Assembly: GCA_021234155.1 (NCBI GenBank)
Contig: JAJEKV010000084.1
Coordinates: 3,603,702 to 3,667,701 of the forward strand
Direction of reading: 5' to 3'
From: Isoetes taiwanensis
Taxonomy: Eukaryota; Streptophyta; Lycopodiopsida; Isoetales; Isoetaceae
Length of the DNA stretch: 64,000 bases
The notes under the pieces were generated by a model, which worked only from the letters and a program-made list of their open reading frames with translations, made no database searches and was not told where the DNA came from. Shown piece by piece: positions 22,643 to 33,922 of this stretch; within the stretch, counting starts at the first letter, position 1; each line of letters opens with the position of its first letter. The position numbers were made by a program, and so were the translations under genes.

Positions 22643-24350
22643 GATGGCTCCTACAAGGTGGATCTTGACAAAGCATTTCTCTGGCACATCTTCTGGAATG
22701 TTCAAGAAATGAGGCAGAGTTGTCTTTTCTTGATTCATTCCATCAATCACAATAGACATGTACTCAAGTGGATGCTCAAGAGCTTTTTTCCTATGCTTAG
22801 CAAGCTTCCTTCTCTCAGTTGCTTGTTGGTCACGGTGTCTAGCAAGCTTCTGTTGCACAATATCTATTGAAGGAATCAGGTCAAAACAATTCTACGATGC
22901 AAGTACGAGAATGAAGAACTTGAACTTACCTCAGTCCTTGCAGTTTCTTTTTGACTCTTCAATTCTGCACACATTGAACACACAGACATTCTATGTCTTC
23001 GAGGAATTTTCACAAGACCGAATTCAGTTTTCCACAGTCTAGTGAAATGTGAGTAAGAGATGTGCTGAGACTGACTGCATATCTCTTTGTATTCTTTGAA
23101 AACATCTTTTTTTTGTGATGTTATCTGTCAAATGATACATATTGTTGTTTGGCAATTTTTCACACGTTTTTCTAAAGTATTTCTCCATCCAAGCCACAGC
23201 AGCCAGGGCGTGCATTGTTAAAACTCTTCTTGGCCGCAGTGGTCATCAACGCTAGGGTTTTTCTCCAATCTTTTATGTCTTCGAGACATTCTATGAACGA
23301 GCATGAAGCACTTTTGGCACACTTGTTGACGGTTGATGTAGTGCAAGAAGGTGTGTCGGTCTGGTCTTATATGAATAGCTGAGTAGGCATTCTGGTCTGA
23401 TATTGTCATGGAACTGTAGCTGTCTCTAATTGCACGAAGTTTAGCCATGTTGAATTTGCTAATGCAACCCAATGAACAACATGGAGTTCTTAGAATTCTT
23501 CTCATTTTCTGCTCGTTCATCAGATTTCTTCTTCTTACAGAAGAACATGCTCTCAAGCTGAAATCCACTTTGAATTTTTTTGAAGATTGGTTAGAGGACA
23601 TGTAATTTCGTTGCTCCTTGTCAGGGTCTTCATCTTCTGAGGAGCGTTCCACTCTAGGAGTGACCTCCTCTTCTCTTAGTGGTGTGTTTCTAGAGGAAAA
23701 CAAACCACGTGACACTATACCCGAAAAATTCAGAGGAACAATGTGAAATGTAGGTGATGGGCCATAGGATGTTGTGGGAGCAGAAGTTGTGGCATTATTT
23801 TGATTAGGAGTTCTAGCAAATATTTCTCTTACTACTGTTTGAAATTCTGTAAACCCATGTGTCACAACAGTTTTGTGACGAGATGGGGATCTTACAACAT
23901 CGTCTTCATTTGTAGTGAAGTCATGGCGAGAAAAGTTGTGGAAAACCTCACACTCGTGTGGGCATGTTGCAAACCTTGTACTTCTTTCTGGAGCAGGAGA
24001 AGCTACAAATGGTGGGGGCAGTCTGCTTCGAATCACCTGTTGTGTTGCAGCATTTGTAGTTTCTGGTGATGGTACAAAAGGAGGTGGGAGCATGTTCTGT
24101 ACAGGTGGAGATAGAATGAAGGGAGGAGGCAACCTACTTCTCAAATCGGTGACGGTTGAAAGGGTGGTGGCAGTCTGTTATGTGCTAGACTTGGAGAGTC
24201 GTCTAGGAGTAACATGAATGTTGTTGAGGCAGGAGATGGGGAAGCGTGGGCACCAGGCAAAAACACATGTTGGTCAAGCGTTTCCCCTGAAGTAGAGGAA
24301 CTAGGGGCAACAAAAGGTGGTGGAAGTCTGTTCTGGATGCGGTTAACCAT
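22642..24350 (-). pseudogene. DUF7869-type transposase-like protein, N-terminal half
   Basis: The family, which I recognise as the one annotated DUF7869, has a Cys-rich N-terminus, a coiled middle and an RNase-H-like core. A start codon at 24350 begins MVNRIQNRLPPPF. Five copies of a (R/N)xLPPPFxxSP motif follow, with a frame shift near 24145. Next comes a Cys-rich segment with CCSLGCISKFNMAKLRAIRD and later VCQKCFMLVHRMSRRHKRL. After introns a coiled segment (CSMCAELKSQKETARTE, GT-AG intron, then QQKLARHRDQQATERRKLAK) leads to YMSIVIDGMNQEKTTLPHF, the first conserved acidic site. Homology ends at LVGAI, where gag sequence takes over; the catalytic C-terminal half is missing. It is divergently oriented from the methyltransferase gene at 25113. 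Confidence 0.7.
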
Positions 24351-24454
24351 CTTCAACAAATGAAAATAATAGAGAGACGGAAGCAACTGACACAACTTTT
24401 GCACATTTGCTATTCGAGAATAAGAAGTGACTAAAAGAAGAAGAAAGAAGATTG

Positions 24455-25039
24455 TTATTCCGGAATACACTTGGACAGAAAATTTGGACCACACATATTA
24501 CGTTTTACATAGAATTACATTAGGGTCCATGAGTGACCTTTAAATGGAAATTTTTTGGCGCTCAGTTGTGTATTCTAGTTTCGACGCTCTAGCTGCTCAC
24601 ATTCAGCGCCTTCGAATTCTTCTATAAAAGCTTATTCCGATTTGCATAGCGCCAAGCATGGAGAGGTAAGGGGGAAAAGTACCATGTACGGGCTTTTTGC
24701 AAAGGTGTTGTTTTGGTAGTGGCCAAAGTGTATTCCGGAATACACTTTGGCCTTTAGGGTTAAGCCAAAGTGTACTCCGGAATACACTTTGGTTTAACCT
24801 GAAAGCCAAAGTGTATCTCAGAATACACTTTGGCCTTTCGGTAGTAGCCTAACTGTATTCCGGAATACACTTTGGCCTTACGGCAACACTTTTTTTACTA
24901 CAGATACCGTAAATTTAGAGGAAAATTAGCCTTTATTTTAGCTCAAACAAACTACTTTTTTTGATTAATTTAGCTCTTTTTTGTGTGTGTTGTACATTTT
25001 AGTACCAGATGTTTGTCATTTTTATTCGGAAATACACTG
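24455..25039. repeat. Palindrome cluster between two divergent genes
   Basis: Copies of a palindrome with core TATTCCGGAATA occur at 24455-24474, 24721-24752 (perfect, 32 bp, GGCC at both tips), 24765-24792, 24803-24835, 24852-24877 and, half-degenerate, 25022-25039. A half-site TGTGTATTCTAG lies near 24566. Four copies sit in a near-tandem array with a period of about 42 bp, separated by CTTTAGGGTTAAG-like spacers. The cluster lies between the start of the minus-strand DUF7869-type gene and the plus-strand ParB/methyltransferase gene. Confidence 0.9.
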
Positions 25040-25112
25040 TTCTGTTTCTTTTAGCTAGTTCTACTGTTGTTAACAACCATTCTTTTGCAGGCAAGAACAA
25101 AGCAACCCCAAG

Positions 25113-27707
25113 ATGAAGCGAACAATCAAGATCACAAGCAGAAAACCAACAGTGGAACAAGAACAAGAGATTGTTGCGCCAGAGATTTACAAAAGCTTTC
25201 AAATGCAGTGGTTTGTTACATGAGGTTTTGCAGGAAAGTACAACAACAATACTTTCCTATGTATTTGTCGAAGCCCAGTCCAGAAACGGTATGATGACAC
25301 CGAATTTGAGTGCATGGGCTCCATTCAGCACGTGGAAGCTGGTACTGGGCAGTTTAAGCAACAGTCAAGATTGTCGTTCAAGACATCACAAGGCTTTATC
25401 GTCGTCGATGAAGCATTCTTCAAGCTGGTCAAAGTGCAGCCTCAACGCCTGTACAAATACTTCGCCCATTACATGAACAAACACTTGCCACGGTTTCCAG
25501 CGGCAGAAGTGAAGTACTAGACTACAGTGCATCTGAAGAAGAAAAGAAGGGCAAGGAGATGGTAGTAGTGGATCTAGTTGTAAGGATGATGATGCTGAGT
25601 CCGATGAATCTGAACAGGCAGCACCGCCCCCACTAGAAAAGCAAAGATCGACTATGGCTGCAAAAGAGCCAAAAAAAAAAAAAAAAAAATGTGCAGCTTG
25701 CAGCGGAGGAGGAAACTATTAAAAAGAGAAAGGGAAAAGGCAAGGCCCCAGGGGTGGCCATAAAAGAAAAAAGTTGACAAAATTGCAGAGAGAATGGAAG
25801 AAATAAACCTGCACAGCGTGCAGGGTGTGATTTATCTGCCAGTCACCTTCATGAAGCTGCCACCGAAAGATGAGACTAGAGAGAGGCCACTTCAAGTAAG
25901 AAAAATTTATGTTGATTGTGTTAGAAACTTGAAGGACTGGATAAGGAGCAATTCAAATGCCCATTTTGCTCCAATAGTAGTGCTTGTTGATTGAGAACCG
26001 GCATGCATGGACCAAATGATTATGACAAAGAGTGTGCTGATCAATACACACACTATGTGCTGGGGGGGAACCATAGTTATAAGGCACGCAGGCAACTTTA
26101 CAAAGAAAAACAAAATTCGAGATGCATGTCTGTTCTCTGTGCGGTGTATTGCGGCCTGATTGACAAAAAGGCAAAGATAGTGGCCAATACACACAGACAA
26201 TGAGTACAAGCTCAAAATGAGCTTTGTTGACAAAATAAGGTTCATGCACAGGGAATACTAGATTTTTAAAGAAAAGTATGGTGACGATCTTAAAAAACCT
26301 GCGCCATCTTTGGAGCTAAGGAAGCATGCGCAATCGAGTGTTGCCTCAAATACGATGAAGCTAACAAGAGGCACTCTTTAATTAACCACGACAATTAAAT
26401 TCAACTTGCCTTCGGGGATGGCAAGGTAAGAACTTTTGTATTCTAGAATAGCTCTCGCTCTCAAGTATTTCGTTCTTTTCTGCATGGAAACTTAGTTTGT
26501 GTATTCCGGAATATACTATATAAATATTTACTGCCTTTGAGCGCGGAGAACTTAAAAGCAAAGGGAAAGCCTCTGAAAAGAAAAAGGGTACAGACGTGCC
26601 AAAAAAAGAAATGACTATTACAGTTTGGAGGGAGCTGTTGGGCTTTACCGACATCGCTATTCTTGAAAGGTTGCTCCAGAAGGTGGTGGATAAGGAGTTT
26701 ACCTTAGAAACAATGTCTAAGGAATTGCACAAGTAAGTTTAGTGTATTCTGGAATACGTTAATGCCTTCTGCTTGATTTTCTTAAATCTTCTAACTCAAG
26801 TGTATTCCGGAATACGTAATGTGTTTACTTATTGTTCGTTTAAATAGCCAAAAGAACGTCATTGCATGCCAGACATGCTTGATGGAGCAATTGAATGTGC
26901 AAACTTGGGAAAGATGCAAGAAGCTCTACCCGGTCCACTTTCGATGAGCATATCATTCAATATGCTCCCAATTTTGAAGGCTGGGTATATTTTTTACTTC
27001 GTCAACCTTTGTGTCGTTCTGGAGCTATTTATCCACAAATTAATTTTAATTGCATGTTCAGAACAAAAAGGAAAAAAAGGACCTTCCTGAAGGTTTTATG
27101 CACCTGTTAAAGCTTGCTCGGGAAGAACGAACCTTAGCTGAACGGTTGAACCCTCCGACTATGAGAAGTTTACCTTGTTCGATCAAGACAATCTTTATTC
27201 TATTGTTGAAGGCGACTGCACTAAGTTGGCGGGAACTGTCAAGCCGCAAAATTTTACCCAAGTTATTGCTGATATACCTTACGGATTTAAAATCAATGAC
27301 AGCCATTATGACGACAGCCCTTTCAGGAACTCTGAGTTCAATAGTTTTATAGATGATCTGAAGCAGATAATAACGACAAAGTATGGGTTCCTCTCAGTGG
27401 CAGCGCATTAGTCATGTCCCGCAATCCAATCACATCCTGTTCTAATTGCAATTGTCGATCTACCTTGCCACCGGCTCCAGAATATGTGGATTTCATAATT
27501 TGCTCCATGAACTATTCTAAAATTTATAGATGCCAGCAGAGGGGCTTGGAACTCGATCCTTGGTTGCAGGGAGTTGCAATGGCCTCTGCTAGAAGTTATC
27601 CTGATACATATAAGGTTGTCATCCACCTTGTATGGGTTCCAGAGCATGGTGTTTACGAAGTTAAGAGACTGAGCGTGCCACCTGCTCATGATGAGCCTGG
27701 TTGGTGA
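25113..27707 (+). pseudogene. ParB-like domain plus DNA methyltransferase gene, decayed
   Basis: Exons start at ATG 25113 after an AG acceptor at 25090. An N-terminal region of unknown function (one in-frame TGA) is followed by an acidic then Lys-rich linker (25530-25790). A ParB-like domain follows: YLPVTFMKLPPKDETRERPLQ, then HFAPIVVLVD, then YVLGGNHSYKARRQLYKE and VYCGLIDKKAKIVANTH, the GGNH signature of ParB-type nuclease folds. Introns are seen at 26426 (GTAAGA donor) and 26733-26847 (GTAAGT...TAG). The C-terminal part has YSIVEGDCTKL and VIADIPYGF, matching methyltransferase motif IV (D-x-P-Y), then KYGFLSVAAH before a frame change. The cofactor-binding C-terminus is missing or unrecognisable. 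Several frame shifts and stops show it is inactive. Such domain pairs are common in phages; introns argue against bacterial contamination. Confidence 0.6.
26436..26820. repeat. Palindrome copies inside methyltransferase introns
   Basis: The same TATTCCGGAATA palindrome recurs at about 26499-26514 and 26800-26815, with one-mismatch forms at 26742-26757 (TATTCTGGAATA) and 26438-26450 (TATTCTAGAATA). All fall inside the two introns inferred for the ParB/methyltransferase gene, one of them only 9 nt inside a 5' splice site. They match the copies upstream of the gene. Confidence 0.8.
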
Positions 27708-28044
27708 AAGAATTATCCTCTTCTTTTGTAACTGCCATGGTTTTTCCTTGTTGAATAAAAAGTCGCCTACATCCAGGCAAGAACTTGATTTGAAGTGACT
27801 CTGTAGTAGTTTTTTGGGTTAATTAACTATATGTAATATGTATAGTAAATCTAACTATGAAATGAATTTTATAGAACATATTAATCTCTCGCGCTCAGAG
27901 AAGAAAAGACTCGCGCCTAGCGCGAGAATAACAAAAAACTAAAAATACCCTAACCACAGTTGACATTCATCCTTAAAAAAAAAAAAAAAAACAATTAGCT
28001 AGTGGACTCCATTGAGATAATAAGAAAATGGATGCTTCAAAGAA

Positions 28045-29940
28045 TTGAGCGTGTTGGAGAAAATAATGTGGTGGTGGATGAAAATGACATTCCTTCCATA
28101 CCTCCAACTTCTTGAAGAGCAAGAAGAGGAAAAAAGGGCCTACAACTTCTTGAAGAGGAAGAAGAGGAAGGAAAAGGTGCGGACTGTGAAAGATACTAAC
28201 AACTGCAGTGAAGAGACCATGCAAGCCATCGGGAGGGGATTGTGGCTGCCCCAACAACTGCTTTGGTAGATTCACAGGGAATGAACTTGTGGAAGCCCGA
28301 TCAATCTACAAGGAGAAAACTCATGATGCTAGAAAAAACTTATATTTACAATATCATAGAACATGCTTTTGGGCCGTCACTTGATGTCAGGAACAGGGGA
28401 TTTCCTATTGGTAGAAAATGGATATGCAGCAGTGCAGTGACAACCATACTAGGTATTTCAGCCTCTACATGGTGGCGATTAAGGCGGAACCAAAAGAGGG
28501 GGGCTCAAATAGGCTGGCATGGTAATCGGAAAAAGGCGAGGACAACCCCAGGGTGCTTGCAGCTCTGAGTTTATTCGAGAAGTTTGTTAACTATCATGCT
28601 GAGAGTATGCCTCACAACAGTGCGATTGATGAAGAGGGATGCAGGAAAGTAGTTCGAATGTTGCCTGCATATTTCACACAAAAAGTGATTTTACAAGTAA
28701 TCAACAATCTTCTAGAGGAAATGGGTGTGGACAAGATTTCATAATCAGCCTTCAGCAAGCTCTAGAGTAAGCATTTTTTCAGATGTCAAAAGAATGCAAT
28801 ATAACAACTTCTCAAAGTGCAATATATGCGTGGATTTATTAGATAAGCTCGAGAAGTCGAAGCTTGAGGTGGAAAGATCAGCAGTTCGGAAGGAAATGAG
28901 AATTCACACGATGGAGCAAATGTCATGTCGATCAACATATTGGATGTGGAGATGCTTGTCTACATGGAACCAGAGAATTTTTTATGTGTCATTCATGACA
29001 AGATGATCAGCAAAAAACCTGTTTGCCCCAGTTTAGGGTTATACCAAAGTTTGTTGCAAGGTCTTTCCAATTTCAAATATCACTAGCTAGATTTATAACT
29101 CATGGCCAGGGAGCAGTGCATCACGGTCATTTTACATTAGAATTATGAGGTGATGGTCCAAACTTCCATGTTGGTAGCATTACAAAAGCATTGCGCGATT
29201 TGGAACATGGTTTTAATGGAGATGTTCATTCTTGTAAGCCATTGCAACATCTCTTCAAGGCATTGCATGACACTAGTCCCATGAAAATAGGAAGGATGAA
29301 TGGGCCAGCACCTTCAATTCATGTGAACCCAATACCGGGGCGCTGACTACCCAAGAAGCTACTCTTGCAACTTGACAATTGTGCTGGCCAGAATAAAAAT
29401 AGATACTTGTTTGCATACTTGTCGTATCTTACATGGGTTGGAGTGTTTGAAATGGTCTATGTTGGTTACTTGATGCTTGGCCACATACACGAAGACATCG
29501 ATGCAATGTTTGGGCCTTATAGGATCAAATTGCAGAAAAGTGACGTCACCACCTATCCGAGGCTTTTGGAGCTATTTAAGCAGTGTTCTTCACCTCCTCC
29601 TATTGGTTCATTGATACAAGAAGTCCCCGAGTGGAAAGAGTTCATAGAGCGTTATGCTCGTGAAGACCTTATTGGGCATAGTGCTCCATTGCAATTTAGG
29701 ATTTGGGTGAAGAATGGAAAGCCAATAATGCAATACAAGATGAGGGCTGGAGATCCTATGTGGAAACTGGAAGATAAGGATATGTTGATTTGGAAAGAGG
29801 ATGTGGCAGGTGAACCAATGGTGCCGACGGGAGAGCCTAAAGCTATGAAACCATTAAGAGAAGTGAAGAACTATGAACGGACTATGGAAGGGATAATGGA
29901 TTATATAAAGTACTGGGAGAAATCCTTAGCAGATAAACAC
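28045..29940 (+). pseudogene. DUF7869-type transposase-like protein, first part
   Basis: A second, diverged copy of the family, in several frames. A Cys-rich segment CGCPNNCFGRFTGNELVEAR lies near 28230-28300. FSKCNICVDLLDKLEKSK (about 28800) is the conserved coiled segment. DQQKTCLPQFRVIPKF (about 29005) matches the first acidic site. HGQGAVHHGHFTLEL and HLFKALHDTSPM lead to the clear core QLDNCAGQNKNRYLFAYLSY (29371 on) and GYLMLGHIHEDIDAMFG, where D, N and HEDID are conserved and probably catalytic. Frame shifts near 28550, 28740 and 29000 mark decay. The frame from 29365 runs intact to DKH at 29940, where an insertion interrupts it; it resumes at 33251. Confidence 0.75.
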
Positions 29941-32900
29941 CCCGGGGGGTGCACCTCTATATATGGACAGATGGCATCTGCGTTCGAGGGGTCATAGAAA
30001 AACCCACATATCTGGCTTTTGGAGTAGAAAACCCATACCATACGGTTTTTCGAACTAACATACAATATAGACCCTATCCGTAGATTTCACGATTGATTGT
30101 GCCAAATTATATAATCCCTTTCCGGAGCTTTGTACCATATGCTTGCATGGACCATATGCTTGCCGCGGACCACCATGGACCTTGGTCATGTTGGAGTTGG
30201 TCCGCGTTCGGGGGTAAACACTGGCAGATTGATCCGCGGGGTCTATGCAACATGGCGGACAAATTTAAATATCTAGATCGAGAAGTGAAAGATCGAAGTC
30301 TTCCCATTCAACATGTTTATCATTATCATTAGGTTCAATGGTCCTATATGACCTAGGGCCCCAACATATGTTATATGACCTAGGGCATGTTATATGACCT
30401 AGGGCCTAATATATATACGTAACAAATAGTATGTTAGTGGCGGTGCTACTATGTTACTACTACGACCATAATAGGAATGAGTGTTGAAAAACAATATTAG
30501 CCACATGGGTGAAATTGAAATTTCCAATTGGGTTAATGCAAACAAGCATAATAACCAATATTTGACCCATAAGAGATGCAAATTTTAAAACATTATCAAA
30601 TAAGGAAGAAAAGCATTTGATGTATAAGAAACAATTATCTCAAAACGTCAAAAAAGTATGCACGCATCCCTTTAAACCATGTCCAAGATTGGGTCACTTT
30701 GCCTACAACTTTTAGCTTTAAATTACTAACACCTCAAATCTTCGGGGATGTTATAGCAAATAAATATAGATCCAGAGCCTAGGGTCATTGACAAGAACCG
30801 TAACATGCTACAAGAACCATGCAATTTTGAAAATCTCTACACAGAACAACGATCATTGCCCTTTCTTTACACTTTCATTTCGGTTAAACGGCGGTGGCAA
30901 CATGTTTGCTTTCACATATACATTTGACCCATAATTCAAGAACTAATGCATCGGAAATAATCATGCTTTGACAAATAAATTTGCAAAAGCCGCACTCTCG
31001 TCCCACCGTCATATCTTATATTTGCCAATATGAAGTATCCAACCTTACCTTATGCCTTTGCTTTCTTTTTCTTGTTTTCTCGCTTCTTCTGGACAAGATC
31101 TTGTGCTCGATACCACACCGCATCCAAGATAGAAAAGTTAATCCCATAAGAATAAAGCCCACAGCCACATTACTTTGGTTTACCAGGGTTGATCCCTTTA
31201 GCAACTCCCTAATGGCCATCGTGGCATAGCTTGGCGTCGGTAATGTGAAAGCCGGTTGCAAAACTGTAAGTGAGCCGAGTTGATTTATCTAAATGCGCAT
31301 CTTTGACCGAGATCCCAAGACCTTGTCAAGATCGATTACAACTAATGGCTTTTGAAATTATCATACTTTATGATTTTCCCCGTATAAATGCAAATTATGG
31401 AATGGCCATGTCTTAATATTGCAAAAATAAATGCTATAATCAAATGTAAATACCATTTCATGTTCCTTGGCTTGACAATAGCGCACTCTGTAACCACCGG
31501 ATAAGTGTTCCATAGAGAATTCTCTTGCAAAAAAGAATTGCAACTCATAAAGGAAACAAAAAGTATCTAATATAAATGCATGCTCTTGAGCGGGCATGCT
31601 CTTGAACAAAATCTCTATATGATGCATGGTAGGGTCTAACGGTGGTTGACATGTGTCCGCGAGCTTATTCCCTCGATCATATTCATGACGCAATCTAACA
31701 AAAGCATCATCATACATCACTTTTCCAACTATGCCCACAACCCTCTATGGAGATGGGAATAAAATCAATCGGATGGCATTTGAATATTTTCTTCCATGTA
31801 AAGGGAACTAAAAGCTTGTCAAATACATGAAGATATTTGTGTGAAAAACTTGCAATTGCACGCAAATTTGCGAGATGCTACTTCTTTGTATAGGCTAGTT
31901 TAACATGTTCTTTGGTCGCAAAAAAAGCACTAGACTTCGGAGAAGCCAATATCGTGACCTCTACATCATCCCCATGAGCAAGTCTGTTTTGCTTAATGAG
32001 AATCTGAAATAAAAGCGACCGTTTGTATATACATAAGTCTATAAAATAGTAGCCCGGTATCAAACGATTTAAAAGGCTGCTCAAGATGCCCAAGAAGATT
32101 CTTTAAAACCTTACAAACAAGGAAAGCGAAGATAAACGCAACAAACACAATTACAATTTATTTAGAAAACCGAAAAAACTACATGTAAATCATACTTGTA
32201 AACTTGAAGCGAGAAAATGCCTCTAAGTTCATCCTTCCCAAAGCGCATCCCCTATTAGCTTTGCAATCTTCACGAACTTTGTGTTGTGTCGAAGGATAAT
32301 TGCGAGAATGATGGAAGTAAAAACCAAAGAGAATACTTGACATGCTTCCGTTTTTTTGATGCCAGCGGTCTTCCATCAAACATGCACTATAGCATGAACA
32401 AAAATGGTTACTAACAACATCAATGTTTGTAACAAAGAGACAAATCATAAAAATCTTACTCTGTTAGCTCTCTCAACAAGTTGATCACAAAGTGGTTTTA
32501 TGTGTGTTACAAAATAGCATAATGTAGAAGCCCACAATATGATGTTTTAATATAGGTAACAACCATGCGGGGCTCGACAAGTCTTCTATCCACACGCAAG
32601 GGAGGAATTCCAAGAACTTTTTCGGCCCCCATGGCCTGCAAATTTACCAATGGCGGTATGAAGTCGCACCACAAGCACAATAAAATAACATTTAGCATAA
32701 GTTCATTTTGATCAACCCTTTATTTTTTGCTCATTAGATCTGAAAAAGAACACAATCTTTGAAGCTCAATGACATATAGAAAGCCCAAAACCACTCTAAC
32801 ATTCTACCAAGCAACACTCAATAAAAAATCCACGACCTTCAGCGAGTTTCCAAAAAGCCTAAGTGGATCTTGTAAGGAATTAAAGAATACTTGTATGGAA

Positions 32901-33250
32901 ATACACGAATCTATTTGAGCTCAATAATTATATCAATCAAAAGAGATCAAAAGAGCCATCCATCACCCGTTTTCTTGAGCTCCTCTTGTTGCCAAAGAAG
33001 AAAATGAAGCCCACTAAATAAACCACAAATAGGCAAGCGGATAGCTCCCGGTCTTAGAAATGGTTGAAGCTGCCTAATCTTCCACCTCACGGATCCCTCC
33101 TTCCCCTTTCCTCCTTAACGTTCAAAAGGCTGGGAAAGAACATTGAAAGCGATGAGAGCTCGGCCAGGTATCACCGCCGACTAAACCACTAAAAAAACCC
33201 TTTACGTTCACGCAGTTGGCACGTACGTGTACATATGGTGAACCCCCCTT
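29941..33250. mobile_element. 3.3-kb DNA transposon inserted in the DUF7869-type gene
   Basis: The 9-bp sequence GATAAACAC occurs at 29932-29940 and again at 33251-33259, flanking the insertion. The element starts CCCGGGGGGTGCACC and ends GGTGAACCCCCCTT, giving short inverted ends of about 12 bp with one mismatch. A 9-bp duplication fits the Mutator-like superfamily with short ends. No transposase is recognisable, so it is probably non-autonomous. Short minus-strand frames (31016-31261, 31361-31738, 31878-32093, 32179-32448) are separated by intron-like AT-rich DNA and might be exons of a captured gene; I do not recognise them. A repeated TATATGACCTAGGG (three copies) lies at 30345-30402. Confidence 0.85.
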
Positions 33251-33922
33251 GATAAACACATAGCACCAGAGAGAAGAGCATGCAATGAAGCACTTGTAAA
33301 TTATTGGAATGAAGTTCATATACTTTTAGGGAGTTTGGACACAAGTAGTAGCGTCCTTCGAGAGGGTTGGCTATCTCAAAGTCGATGGATGCTCGACCAT
33401 GGTCAATTCCAACCTGATCAGCAGTCGATCCACTTGATGACAGAGGAATCCGAAGAGGAGGTGGAAGAGAATGAAGAGCACTATGTTGGACCTAGAAAAG
33501 AGCGTCCCAAATATTATGGACTTGCTCCATATGATCCTAAGATGGATTTGAAGGATGGCCAATATTTGATCGTCAGGCCATCAGATGAAGATACTTATCC
33601 TATTTGGTTAGGGTATACCATCTCCAATGTTTGTAGGGAAGCTAATAACCCTAACAGAAACAAGGTGCGTGTGGAGTGGTGGCGTCCAGTAAGTGGAAAA
33701 GGAGTCATTACTAAAAAAGAGCACTACAAAGATTGTTTTATTAAGCAGTAGAAGTATGATGCAAGTGATCTGACCCAATGGGTGGAAATAAAATTCGTGA
33801 TGATGTCATGGAACCCCAGAAAAGGCAAGGTAGATCTGAGAAAGGGGTGCATGAAGATTCCAATTTCTGTGAAGGATAAAGTTCTGAAGTCACTAGAGAA
33901 GATAGCCGAACAAGCAAAATAA
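33251..33922 (+). pseudogene. DUF7869-type transposase-like protein, C-terminal part
   Basis: Starting from the duplicated GATAAACAC, the frame continues from ...SLADKH into IAPERRACNEALVNYWNEVH and on through an acidic stretch, the family's YVGPRKERPKYYG segment and a C-terminal module IVRPSDEDTYPIWLGYTIS ... VRVEWWRP. A TAG at 33749-33751 interrupts it, yet the same frame goes on for 56 codons (KYDASDLTQWVEIKF ... SLEKIAEQAK) to TAA at 33920-33922. The stop is therefore a point nonsense mutation late in the gene. The perfect continuation proves that the 3.3-kb element landed inside this gene. Confidence 0.8.

Noticed and set aside
25113-27707. Bacterial or phage contamination as the source of the ParB-like/methyltransferase gene
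   Set aside because: The gene has eukaryotic splice signals, shares its palindromes with flanking DNA, and lies between plant-type mobile elements on one contiguous stretch.
27887-27927. TCTCGCGCT...AGCGCGAGA inverted repeat as an element terminus or terminator
   Set aside because: It is only 9 bp long with no matching partner elsewhere in the block; chance or a local hairpin is equally likely.
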